Assembly (NCBI RefSeq): GCF_002934445.1
Contig: NZ_PTJE01000002.1
Span: 315,392-379,391 of the forward strand
Direction of reading: 5' to 3'
DNA length: 64,000 nt
Source: Nonlabens xylanidelens
Lineage (GTDB): Bacteria > Bacteroidota > Bacteroidia > Flavobacteriales > Flavobacteriaceae
Of the stretch, positions 1-6,874 are shown in pieces (the stretch's first letter is position 1; the number at the start of each line of letters is the position of its first letter). A program made the position numbers and the translations under genes. The notes beneath the pieces are model-generated. The model had not been told where the DNA came from. It was given only the letters and a program-made list of their open reading frames with translations, and did no database searches.

Positions 1-1
1 A

Positions 2-184
2 GATTATAGAAATGCCAGCGCCATAGCCGTAGGTACTGAAGCCACAGGACTATCAGAAGAAATGAGAGCCGCTGCAAAGGCAAACATCATTATACCTATG
101 TCTGGCGAGATAGACTCCATGAATGTGTCTGTAAGTGCAGCAATCATGATTTTTGAGGCAAAAAGACAACGAGATTTTAAATAA
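2..184 (+). CDS. RNA methyltransferase, SpoU/TrmH family (3' part only)
   Basis: The frame is open from the first bases of the window and stops with TAA at 182-184, so only the last 60 residues are present. They contain GTEATGLS, IPMSGEIDSMNVSVSAA and FEAKRQR, the C-terminal signature of the SpoU/TrmH (SPOUT) class of SAM-dependent ribose 2'-O-methyltransferases, which form the knotted cofactor pocket with these segments. The target RNA (rRNA or tRNA) cannot be told from this piece. The next gene starts 18 bases downstream on the same strand, so the two may be co-transcribed. Confidence 0.85.
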   Translation, partial: DYRNASAIAVGTEATGLSEEMRAAAKANIIIPMSGEIDSMNVSVSAAIMIFEAKRQRDFK

Positions 185-202
185 GAATTTGACCTTACTT
201 TT

Positions 203-1447
203 ATGACACCAGCTACTGTATTTTATATCATTATAGGGATTCTTATTTTTGATTTTTTATTAGAACGTATTTTAGGTTTTCTCAACTACACCTGGTATTC
301 AAAGCCTGTACCACAAGAACTTACTGATGTTTATGATGCTGCAGAGTATGATAAATCTCAAGAATACAAGAAGACCAATTTTAAATTTGGCTTGTTATCC
401 AGCACCTTTTCCTTTATCGGTATGCTGTTGTTTTTATTCTTTAAAGGTTTTGCTATAGTAGATGAGATCGCAAGGTCTTATGCGCAAAATGAAATCGTCG
501 TGGCTTTATTATTTTTTGGTATTATTATGCTGGCGAGTGAGATCATTTCACTGCCTTTTTCTATCTACTCTACCTTTGTGATAGAAGAAAAATTTGGATT
601 CAATAAAACTACCGTAAAGACCTTCATTCTAGATAAATTAAAGGGTTATGTACTTACTACCGTTTTAGGCGGCGCTATTCTATCTTTAATTATCCTTTGT
701 TATAACTGGGCTGGTGATAATTTCTGGTGGTATGTATGGATATTGATATTTGTGATATCGCTGTTTATGAATATGTTTTATGCAAAACTATTTGTGCCGC
801 TTTTCAATAAACAATCACCCCTAGAAGATGGCGATTTAAAAAATAAAATAAGTGAATATGCAGCAACAGTAGGTTTTCAACTAGACAAGATTTTTGTGAT
901 AGATGGTAGCAAAAGATCTACTAAGGCCAATGCTTATTTCAGCGGTTTCGGTAGTGAGAAACGTGTGACGCTGTACGATACCCTAATAGAGCAATTAACC
1001 GAAGAAGAAATAGTGGCAGTGCTTGCTCATGAAGTAGGTCATTATAAAAGAAAACATATTATTTATAACCTTATCGCTGGTACGCTCACCACTGGTTTTA
1101 CCTTGTGGTTATTTTCTCTATTTGTAGACAGTACCTTACTTTCTGAAGCGCTAGGTGTTGCTATTCCTTCTTTTCATATAGGTTTAATCGCTTTTGGCTT
1201 GTTGTATTCTCCTATATCTACATTAACCAGTATCATCATGAATTTGCTATCTAGAAGATTTGAATATCAAGCAGATTATTATGCAAAAAGCACTTTAAAA
1301 AAAGAACCATTAATAAGCGGTTTAAAAACACTTTCTAAAACTAGTCTGAGCAATTTAACTCCGCATCCTGCTTATGTATGGTTTCATTATTCCCACCCTA
1401 GTTTGCAACAACGTATTGCTGCCATGAAAAGCGATGTCGTTTATTAA
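203..1447 (+). CDS. M48 family metallopeptidase, Ste24/CAAX protease-like
   Basis: A 414-residue integral membrane zinc protease. Several hydrophobic segments (roughly residues 5-27, 64-82, 98-120, 150-195) precede the zinc motif HEVGH at 276-280, and the third ligand Glu354 lies in FEYQAD. Two more hydrophobic segments lie between them. Length and layout match the Ste24/CAAX prenyl protease 1 group rather than the shorter HtpX. Bacteria lack prenylated substrates, so the expected role is membrane protein quality control; that is an inference. It follows the methyltransferase at short spacing. Confidence 0.9.
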   Translation: MTPATVFYIIIGILIFDFLLERILGFLNYTWYSKPVPQELTDVYDAAEYDKSQEYKKTNFKFGLLSSTFSFIGMLLFLFFKGFAIVDEIARSYAQNEIVVALLFFGIIMLASEIISLPFSIYSTFVIEEKFGFNKTTVKTFILDKLKGYVLTTVLGGAILSLIILCYNWAGDNFWWYVWILIFVISLFMNMFYAKLFVPLFNKQSPLEDGDLKNKISEYAATVGFQLDKIFVIDGSKRSTKANAYFSGFGSEKRVTLYDTLIEQLTEEEIVAVLAHEVGHYKRKHIIYNLIAGTLTTGFTLWLFSLFVDSTLLSEALGVAIPSFHIGLIAFGLLYSPISTLTSIIMNLLSRRFEYQADYYAKSTLKKEPLISGLKTLSKTSLSNLTPHPAYVWFHYSHPSLQQRIAAMKSDVVY

Positions 1448-1470
1448 ATAATTCTATTTATCACCACACA

Positions 1471-1684
1471 AAACTAACAGCTCCTTTCCTTAGTTAAGGA
1501 AAGGTGGGTAAATCGCAGCGCAGCGCAGATTTGGTCGGAAAGGTTGTGCGGTGTTTTTTAGAATCTAGTTGCAGGAATATATTCTAAGTCTTGTGCAACT
1601 TTCCAGCATCGCATCAACCACTCCGAGGTTTTTGCAAAACCCCACCTCGCCTATTCTTAGGCGAGGTGCTTTCTTGCTTTTTTT
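1471..1684. repeat. Structured intergenic repeat, copy 1 of 3
   Basis: First of three near-identical units of about 205-215 bases. Each has (a) an inverted repeat CCTTTCCTTA/TAAGGAAAGG near the left end, (b) a GGTTGTGCGGTGTT segment matched imperfectly by AACACCGCATCAACC about 60-70 bases later, (c) GGTTTTTGCAAAACC, and (d) a right-end stem CCTCGCCTA/TAGGCGAGG. No open frame spans it. A transcript from either strand would fold extensively. Confidence 0.9.
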
Positions 1685-1720
1685 ATAGGTAAATAGTTGA
1701 CAATTAAATAACAAAACTCA

Positions 1721-1933
1721 AAACTAACAGCTCCTTTCCTTAATTAAGGAAAGGTGGGCAAATCGCAGCGCAGCGTAGATTTGGTCGGAAAGGTTGTGCG
1801 GTGTTTTTAATAATCTAGATTTTGGAATAAGTTCTAAATCCAGTGTAACTTTCCAACACCGCATCAACCACTCCGAGGTTTTTGCAAAACCCCACCTCGC
1901 CTATTCTTAGGCGAGGAGCTTTCTTGTTTTTTT
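1721..1933. repeat. Structured intergenic repeat, copy 2 of 3
   Basis: Second copy, offset exactly 250 bases from the first at the left-end inverted repeat. It differs by scattered substitutions, for example TAATTAAGG for TAGTTAAGG in the left stem. The substitutions largely leave the stems intact. Confidence 0.9.
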
Positions 1934-1982
1934 AAATAATATTATATTCTTTACTTTAATAATAAATCTGTAAAAAGGAAAG

Positions 1983-2186
1983 AACTAACAGCTCCTTTCC
2001 TTAGTTAAGGAAAGGTGGGCAAATCGCAGCGCAGCGTAGGTTTGGTCGGAAAGGTTGTGCGGTGTTTTTAATAATCTAGTTGGTGGAATAAGTTCTAAGT
2101 CTTGTGCAACTTTCCAACACCGCATCAACCACTCCGAGGTTTTTGCAAAACCCCAACTCGCCTATTCTTAGGCGAGGAGCTTTTTA
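1983..2186. repeat. Structured intergenic repeat, copy 3 of 3
   Basis: Third copy in the same orientation. The right-end stem and the left-end stem are conserved. The linkers between the copies (about 40-50 bases) are AT-rich and unrelated to each other. The 820-base gap 1448-2268 contains these three copies and nothing else that I can identify. Confidence 0.9.
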
Positions 2187-2268
2187 AGGTAAAGAGTATG
2201 AGAATCTTATTTTTAATTTCAACAAATAATTAACGGTATGGTGTGCGGTATTGCTGTAATTTAAACGC

Positions 2269-2616
2269 ATGAAAACATTTGATCTCCTACTCTATTTTAC
2301 CATCGTGTCATTTGTATTTTTTGGCATTACTTGCTTGTTCTCATCGCACATGAGATTAGAATTTACCAGATTTGGATTGAGTATGTTGCAACGCTTATTA
2401 ACTGGCGTTCTTCAACTTATAGGCGCCGCAGGTTTAATAGTAGGTATTTTTAATACGTACATAGGTATCGCAGCATCTGCAGGGTTGAGTTTATTGATGC
2501 TGGCTGGTTTTATGGTACGTGTAAAGATCAAAGACGGCGTTTATAAATCGTCGCCGGCTTTAATCTTTATGGTACTTTGTGGTATAATTTGCTATAAATT
2601 TATAGACATGCTCTAG
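2269..2616 (+). CDS. DoxX-like small membrane protein
   Basis: A 115-residue protein with four predicted membrane segments (about 7-27, 43-62, 66-84, 96-113) and no soluble domain. The arrangement and the positively charged loop VRVKIKDGVYKSSPA before the last helix fit the DoxX-like family. Function is unknown in most members; some are quinone or thiosulfate related. Its stop overlaps by four bases the stop of a convergent gene encoding a similar protein, whose last loop reads MHFKINDPIKKSVPA, so the two look like diverged paralogues in tail-to-tail orientation. Confidence 0.6.
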   Translation: MKTFDLLLYFTIVSFVFFGITCLFSSHMRLEFTRFGLSMLQRLLTGVLQLIGAAGLIVGIFNTYIGIAASAGLSLLMLAGFMVRVKIKDGVYKSSPALIFMVLCGIICYKFIDML

Positions 2617-2984
2617 ATAAATATGATCGCTAGAGATAGTAGTAAAAATATTGCTGCTGGTACAGACTTTTTGATAGGGTCATTAATCTTAAAATGCATG
2701 ACAATCGCCCCTAACATAAGAAGTGCAATACCTATGGCGCCAGTATATTCTACGGCTTTGTAATAAATAGAAATCAGTATTAAAACAGCAAAAAGACATT
2801 TCAACGTCCCTACTATCATCATGGCATTTTTTGATAAACCATAAGCAGCAAATTCTTCTTGCATGCTGCTCGCGTTTCCACCTCGCCATGGTGTCGATTT
2901 ATCGCGGTTGATAAGCCACACGTTTAGTATGCTTAAACCGACTACTAATTTGATTAGTATTTCTGTGATTTCAATAAATTCCAT
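2613..2984 (-). CDS. DoxX-like small membrane protein
   Basis: A 123-residue protein with four predicted membrane helices and a short region with charged residues after the first (NRDKSTPWRGGNASSMQEEF). The chosen start is the ATG at 2984 (MEFIEI). The open frame extends to a TTG at 3002, but the added residues MIKITT look like untranslated leader. It resembles the convergent neighbour in size, helix spacing and final loop. A DoxX-family assignment is by overall pattern; no catalytic residues are visible. Confidence 0.6.
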   Translation of the reverse strand: MEFIEITEILIKLVVGLSILNVWLINRDKSTPWRGGNASSMQEEFAAYGLSKNAMMIVGTLKCLFAVLILISIYYKAVEYTGAIGIALLMLGAIVMHFKINDPIKKSVPAAIFLLLSLAIIFI

Positions 2985-3080
2985 GGTTGTTATTTTTATC
3001 AAAAATAATTACCAAATTCACAATAAATTAAAATATAATCTTAATAAGTATTTATTTAACAAGTGATTGTATGATTATTT

Positions 3081-3096
3081 CGCTTTCGCGAAAGCG
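3081..3096. repeat. Iterated palindrome CGCTTTCGCGAAAGCG (intergenic)
   Basis: A perfect 16-base palindrome, here followed by GAAC, 20 bases beyond the stop of the decarboxylase gene. It is one of 11 copies in the window. No copy follows until 19998. Confidence 0.95.
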
Positions 3097-3116
3097 GAAC
3101 ACTAACTATCTTAAAA

Positions 3117-4562
3117 TTATTTAACAGACTGCTCTTCTAGAATAAGAATAGCAAATTTCTCACATGCGGTAAAGGTCTCCATGATATGATCCATAGTCGT
3201 ACGTGGATTTATCAAACACATACGTAAAACGACCTGATTATTGAGCACGGTAGTCACTAGCAAAGATTCTTTGGACTGTATGATACGTTTAGAAATCTCT
3301 TGATTAAGAGCATCTATTTGCGCATCGTTTAAATCTAGTTCTATAGGGTTATACCTAAAGTTAATAATGGCAAGCGTGGCAGGAGAAACCACTTCCCATT
3401 TACTGCTTTTTCTAAGCATGGTTTCTACATCTTCGGCAATGTTGATGTTATAACTTACGGCTTTTCTAAAAGCTTCTAATCCAAAGGTTTTTAGTGACAT
3501 ATAAAACTTGAGCGCTCTAAAACGTCTGGTAAGCTGGATACCGTGGTCGTAAAAATTAATCTCTGATGTGTTTCCTTCTATATCTCTTAAATACTCTGGT
3601 TTTTCTACAAATGTATCGTGCAACCACTTGCTTTTACGGACTAATAAACAACCCATTTCATAAGGTTGGTACAGCCATTTATGCGGATCTATAGTAAGGG
3701 AATCTGCTTTTTCAATTCCTTTTAATGCCTTGCTGCCTTTTTGAGATAACATCGCTGCACCACCATATGCTCCATCGATGTGAAACCATAGTTTTTCTTT
3801 CTTGCAGATCACACCTATTTCTTCTAGCGGATCTACCGTACCGGTGTTAGTCGTACCAGCAGATGCTATAATGCAAAAGGGCTGTAAACCGCTTAAACGA
3901 TCCTTAGAAATCGCGTTTTTAAGTTTATTAAGAGCCATTTTAAACTCTCCATCGGTTGGAATAATGCGTATTTGCTCTTTCTTAAAACCTATTACACGTA
4001 TCGCTTTTACGTTAGAAGAATGCGCCTGGTCAGACATGTAGATAACGGCTTTAGAAAAGTCGTCGCCACACTTTTGTCTTCTTGCAGTAACTAGTGCAGT
4101 AAGGTTTGCCATAGAGCCACCGCTGGTAAAAATACCACCACCTTTTTTTGAAGGGAATTTAAAAAGTTTAAGCAACCAGTTCATGGTTACGATCTCTAAC
4201 TCTGCCGCAGCAGGAGACGCTGCCCAACCACCAGAAAATATATTAAAACCTGTCGCAAGCGTGTCTGCCATGACGCTTACATAATTACTAGGTCCTGGAA
4301 CAAAAGAATAAGATTTAGGGTGCGAGACTATGTTACTATTAGGCAAGACATGTTGGGTCACAAAGTCCAGAACCTGGTCTGGATCGCTAGGTAAATTAGG
4401 TACATCTTCTTGAAAGATATCGTCCATCTCCTTGCGGCTAGCTATTGCTACTGGACTTTTATCATTTTGTGTTGTAAAATGATCTACTAGAGTATCAATC
4501 ACCTTATAACCGTAGGCTCTCATCTCTTCTTTACTCAATTCTAATTTATGCAAATTATCCAT
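3117..4562 (-). CDS. Pyridoxal-phosphate-dependent group II decarboxylase
   Basis: A 481-residue aminotransferase-fold enzyme of the group II decarboxylase family (aromatic amino acid, glutamate, diaminobutyrate decarboxylases). Lys295 in DPHKW is the expected Schiff-base lysine, HIDGAYGGAAML carries the Asp that contacts the pyridine nitrogen, and SGGSMANLTAL binds the phosphate. The N-terminal part (HPKSYSFVPGPSNYVSV) matches the family's substrate-side segment. Length is typical. The substrate cannot be settled from sequence; an aromatic amino acid or a related amino acid is possible. It is a single-gene unit with a TAATTTTG promoter-like box just upstream. Confidence 0.85.
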   Translation of the reverse strand: MDNLHKLELSKEEMRAYGYKVIDTLVDHFTTQNDKSPVAIASRKEMDDIFQEDVPNLPSDPDQVLDFVTQHVLPNSNIVSHPKSYSFVPGPSNYVSVMADTLATGFNIFSGGWAASPAAAELEIVTMNWLLKLFKFPSKKGGGIFTSGGSMANLTALVTARRQKCGDDFSKAVIYMSDQAHSSNVKAIRVIGFKKEQIRIIPTDGEFKMALNKLKNAISKDRLSGLQPFCIIASAGTTNTGTVDPLEEIGVICKKEKLWFHIDGAYGGAAMLSQKGSKALKGIEKADSLTIDPHKWLYQPYEMGCLLVRKSKWLHDTFVEKPEYLRDIEGNTSEINFYDHGIQLTRRFRALKFYMSLKTFGLEAFRKAVSYNINIAEDVETMLRKSSKWEVVSPATLAIINFRYNPIELDLNDAQIDALNQEISKRIIQSKESLLVTTVLNNQVVLRMCLINPRTTMDHIMETFTACEKFAILILEEQSVK

Positions 4563-4586
4563 CTGTGTTGCTCCCTTTTAACGCTG

Positions 4587-4594
4587 CAAAATTA
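4587..4594 (-). promoter_or_regulatory. Bacteroidetes -7 box (TAATTTTG) for the decarboxylase gene
   Basis: Minus-strand TAATTTTG matches TAnnTTTG and lies 24 bases before the start codon. A TTG lies 16 bases further upstream, slightly closer than usual for the -33 element. Confidence 0.4.
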
Positions 4595-4800
4595 CAAGTA
4601 ATAGCTTATACAATAGGCATGAAAACAGCACGAATAACTGAATCGTACGCTTTCTCAATGAATGAAAAAATAGGCGTACGGATTATCATTTTTTGTAAAA
4701 CAAGCTTAGATATTTAGTCTTAAATTTTAAGTTTCTTTATGGAATTGATGATGGTAAAATCTAGAGATTAAAATATTTTCAAATAATTATGGTTGATGAT

Positions 4801-4855
4801 AACTTTTTAAGGATAAGAAAGTGCTTATTTAAAAGCATTTCTTATCCTTAAAGTT
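4801..4855. repeat. Long inverted repeat, possible terminator or mobile hairpin
   Basis: The sequence AACTTT(TT)AAGGATAAGAAA..GCTT is mirrored after a short loop by AAAGC.TTTCTTATCCTTAAAGTT, giving arms of about 24 bases. It lies 40 bases downstream of the peroxiredoxin-like gene (minus strand), where a terminator is expected, but it lacks the long T run seen at the other terminators here. The rest of the 333-base gap 4563-4895 contains only the decarboxylase promoter region. Confidence 0.7.
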
Positions 4856-4895
4856 ATGTAGAATAGTACAAGGTAACACTTACCAAATATGGTAT

Positions 4896-5546
4896 TTAAG
4901 CAAGTTTTTTAAGCGTCTCTATAATCTCTTCTGGTTCTGAGCGTGTTCTATAATCGGCATTTACATAATTCCATTTTACGATACCGTCAGTTCCCAATAT
5001 GAAAGTAGCTGGAATAGGTAAAACACTTGCGTTTCCATTATTGATCTTCTTTAAATCTAGACCGCGATCAACTCTCATGTGTTCCATTAAGAATTCTGGC
5101 ACTTCCCAAGCGACACCATATTGTGAGGCAACTTGCGCATCCTGATCTGACAGTACGGTAAAGTCCATTTTACTAATCTCGTTCTCTGTCAACGATCCAT
5201 CTGGCACTTCTGGGCTTATGGCTATTAATTGTGCACCTAGTTCGTGAATATCGCCTAGTCTGTCTTGTAATGCTCTTAACTGTAAGTTACAATAAGGACA
5301 CCAGCTACCACGATAGAACGTGATCACAACTGGTCCTTTTTTTAATAAGCCTGCTAACTCTACGGATGCTCCTTGAGCATTAGGTAATTCAAATACTGGA
5401 GCTTTCTCCCCTATTTTTATTGCGTGTTTACCTAGTTCAAACTCTTTGGCATTTTCAATAATCGCATCTACGCCTTTCATAAATTCAGGGTTGTTTTTTC
5501 TACCCATGCCTATTTTGGCGTCTGTTAATTCTCTTAATGTGCTCAT
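4896..5546 (-). CDS. Peroxiredoxin-like protein (AhpC/TSA family)
   Basis: A 216-residue thioredoxin-fold protein. The motif FYRGSWCPYC places Cys83 and Cys86 in a CxxC arrangement at the position of the peroxidatic cysteine, with ISPEVPDGS and FTVLSDQDAQVASQYGV typical of AhpC/TSA and Bcp-like proteins. About 45 helical residues precede the fold. The CPYC motif instead of the classical PxxxTxxC suggests a peroxiredoxin-like group with thiol-disulfide chemistry rather than a standard peroxidase. There is no signal peptide, so it is likely cytoplasmic. It is monocistronic. Confidence 0.75.
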   Translation of the reverse strand: MSTLRELTDAKIGMGRKNNPEFMKGVDAIIENAKEFELGKHAIKIGEKAPVFELPNAQGASVELAGLLKKGPVVITFYRGSWCPYCNLQLRALQDRLGDIHELGAQLIAISPEVPDGSLTENEISKMDFTVLSDQDAQVASQYGVAWEVPEFLMEHMRVDRGLDLKKINNGNASVLPIPATFILGTDGIVKWNYVNADYRTRSEPEEIIETLKKLA

Positions 5547-5683
5547 TGTATTAGTTTTTGATTCTAGGCAACTATTTATTCTATTTTATCGCTCAGAATA
5601 ATTTTGAATATTATGTGCAAATTATAAAATTCTACTTTAGAACAAGTGCCATTAACAGAATCTTTAATCTATGTTCTAGTGGC

Positions 5684-6814
5684 TTAATTCACACTTGCTT
5701 TTTTCTTTTTATAGTTTCTTCCGTACCATAATAACACTCCTGTAACAGGTAAACTTGCTACTATTAAACTAACTAAAAAAGCAATGATTTTACCTACTAT
5801 ACCACCTATGGCACCTATGTGAATGTCGTAATTCATTCTCTGAATTTTATCTGCTACATCAGCATTTTCATATTTTCCAAAAACACTAGGTGTCTCTAAT
5901 TCTTCTAAAGTATTTTGATCAAAGAAGCGAAAATCAGAATCATAGAATAAGCCTTCACTATTTGATACTTCTACATAAATGCTCTCTTGAGCAGAATTAG
6001 GATAATGCAATTCAAAACCTTCAGCTTCAGGATTTTCTTTTAATAATTTTACTATTAAATTATCCATAGGAACGACATTGTTATCTGTTAACTGATTGCC
6101 TTCATTTTCTGGAATAATAAAACGAGCTTCTTTTTCTCCTCCAGTAGAAATATAGACCACGTACTTTAACCAATCATAGGACATCATGGATCCTGTAAAA
6201 GCGATAATTAATGCAAGCGAACTTATATAAAAACCTACCACCGTATGTAGGTCAAAATTTTTTCTTTTCCATCGAGTGGTTTTTTTCCAATCAAATTTAA
6301 CGCGTTGTTTAAGATTTTTACGCTTTTTAGGAACCCACAAAAAGAATCCTGAAATTATAATTAAAATAAAAATTAGGATGGACACTCCTACAACTTGCTC
6401 TCCTATCTCTTTAGGCAACCACAGACGCATATGGCCTTCTAGTATAAAGGCAAAAAAACCAGTCATATGATTATCAACTTGAATTACTTTACCTGTATAT
6501 GGATTTAAAAACACACTTTGATAAAACTCTGGTTCTGCATCATAAAAAATAACTTCTATCGCATCATCATCTTTTTTAAACATTGTGCCGTGCACTGTAT
6601 TTTCAGGAAAAACTTGTTCTGCATAGGTTTTTGCCTCAGTAGGTGTTAATATCGCTTTGTTTTGAGGTGTTACCTTTTTATAATCATCATATAGACTTTC
6701 TATCTCTTCTCTAAAAGTCCAGCAACAACCAGTTATCGCGACTAGAAAAACCACAAGACCTGTTGCAAGGCCTAGAATTTTATGCAATTGAAAAATGAAT
6801 TTTTTAAATGACAT
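5684..6814 (-). CDS. PepSY-associated transmembrane protein
   Basis: A 376-residue inner membrane protein with four helices (about 11-32, 140-160, 193-213, 343-365) and a large extracytoplasmic region. The opening FIFQLHKILGLATGLVVFLVAITG and the His in DLHTVVGFYISSLALI are features of the PepSY_TM family. Such proteins often accompany siderophore receptors and have been proposed to reduce ferric siderophores; that role is an inference here. It lies 60 bases downstream of the receptor gene, but a hairpin terminator lies between them, so co-expression may be partial. Confidence 0.8.
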   Translation of the reverse strand: MSFKKFIFQLHKILGLATGLVVFLVAITGCCWTFREEIESLYDDYKKVTPQNKAILTPTEAKTYAEQVFPENTVHGTMFKKDDDAIEVIFYDAEPEFYQSVFLNPYTGKVIQVDNHMTGFFAFILEGHMRLWLPKEIGEQVVGVSILIFILIIISGFFLWVPKKRKNLKQRVKFDWKKTTRWKRKNFDLHTVVGFYISSLALIIAFTGSMMSYDWLKYVVYISTGGEKEARFIIPENEGNQLTDNNVVPMDNLIVKLLKENPEAEGFELHYPNSAQESIYVEVSNSEGLFYDSDFRFFDQNTLEELETPSVFGKYENADVADKIQRMNYDIHIGAIGGIVGKIIAFLVSLIVASLPVTGVLLWYGRNYKKKKASVN

Positions 6815-6829
6815 GGACTTAAATTTATA

Positions 6830-6861
6830 AAGAGCAACTTCTTAGTATAGAAGTTGCTCTT
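6830..6861 (-). terminator. Hairpin terminator after the siderophore receptor gene
   Basis: Stem AAGAGCAACTTCT/AGAAGTTGCTCTT with a six-base loop lies in the gap between the receptor gene and the PepSY gene, followed on the minus strand by an AT-rich tail. It probably weakens read-through into the PepSY gene. Confidence 0.65.
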
Positions 6862-6874
6862 ATTAAATAATTAA

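Noticed and set aside
1448-2268. CRISPR array
   Set aside because: Only three units, each about 210 bases with internal structure and no short repeats with unique spacers. No cas genes.
3081-3096. parS or matS site
   Set aside because: The palindrome differs from the parS (TGTTTCACGTGAAACA) and matS words, and occurs too often inside genes.
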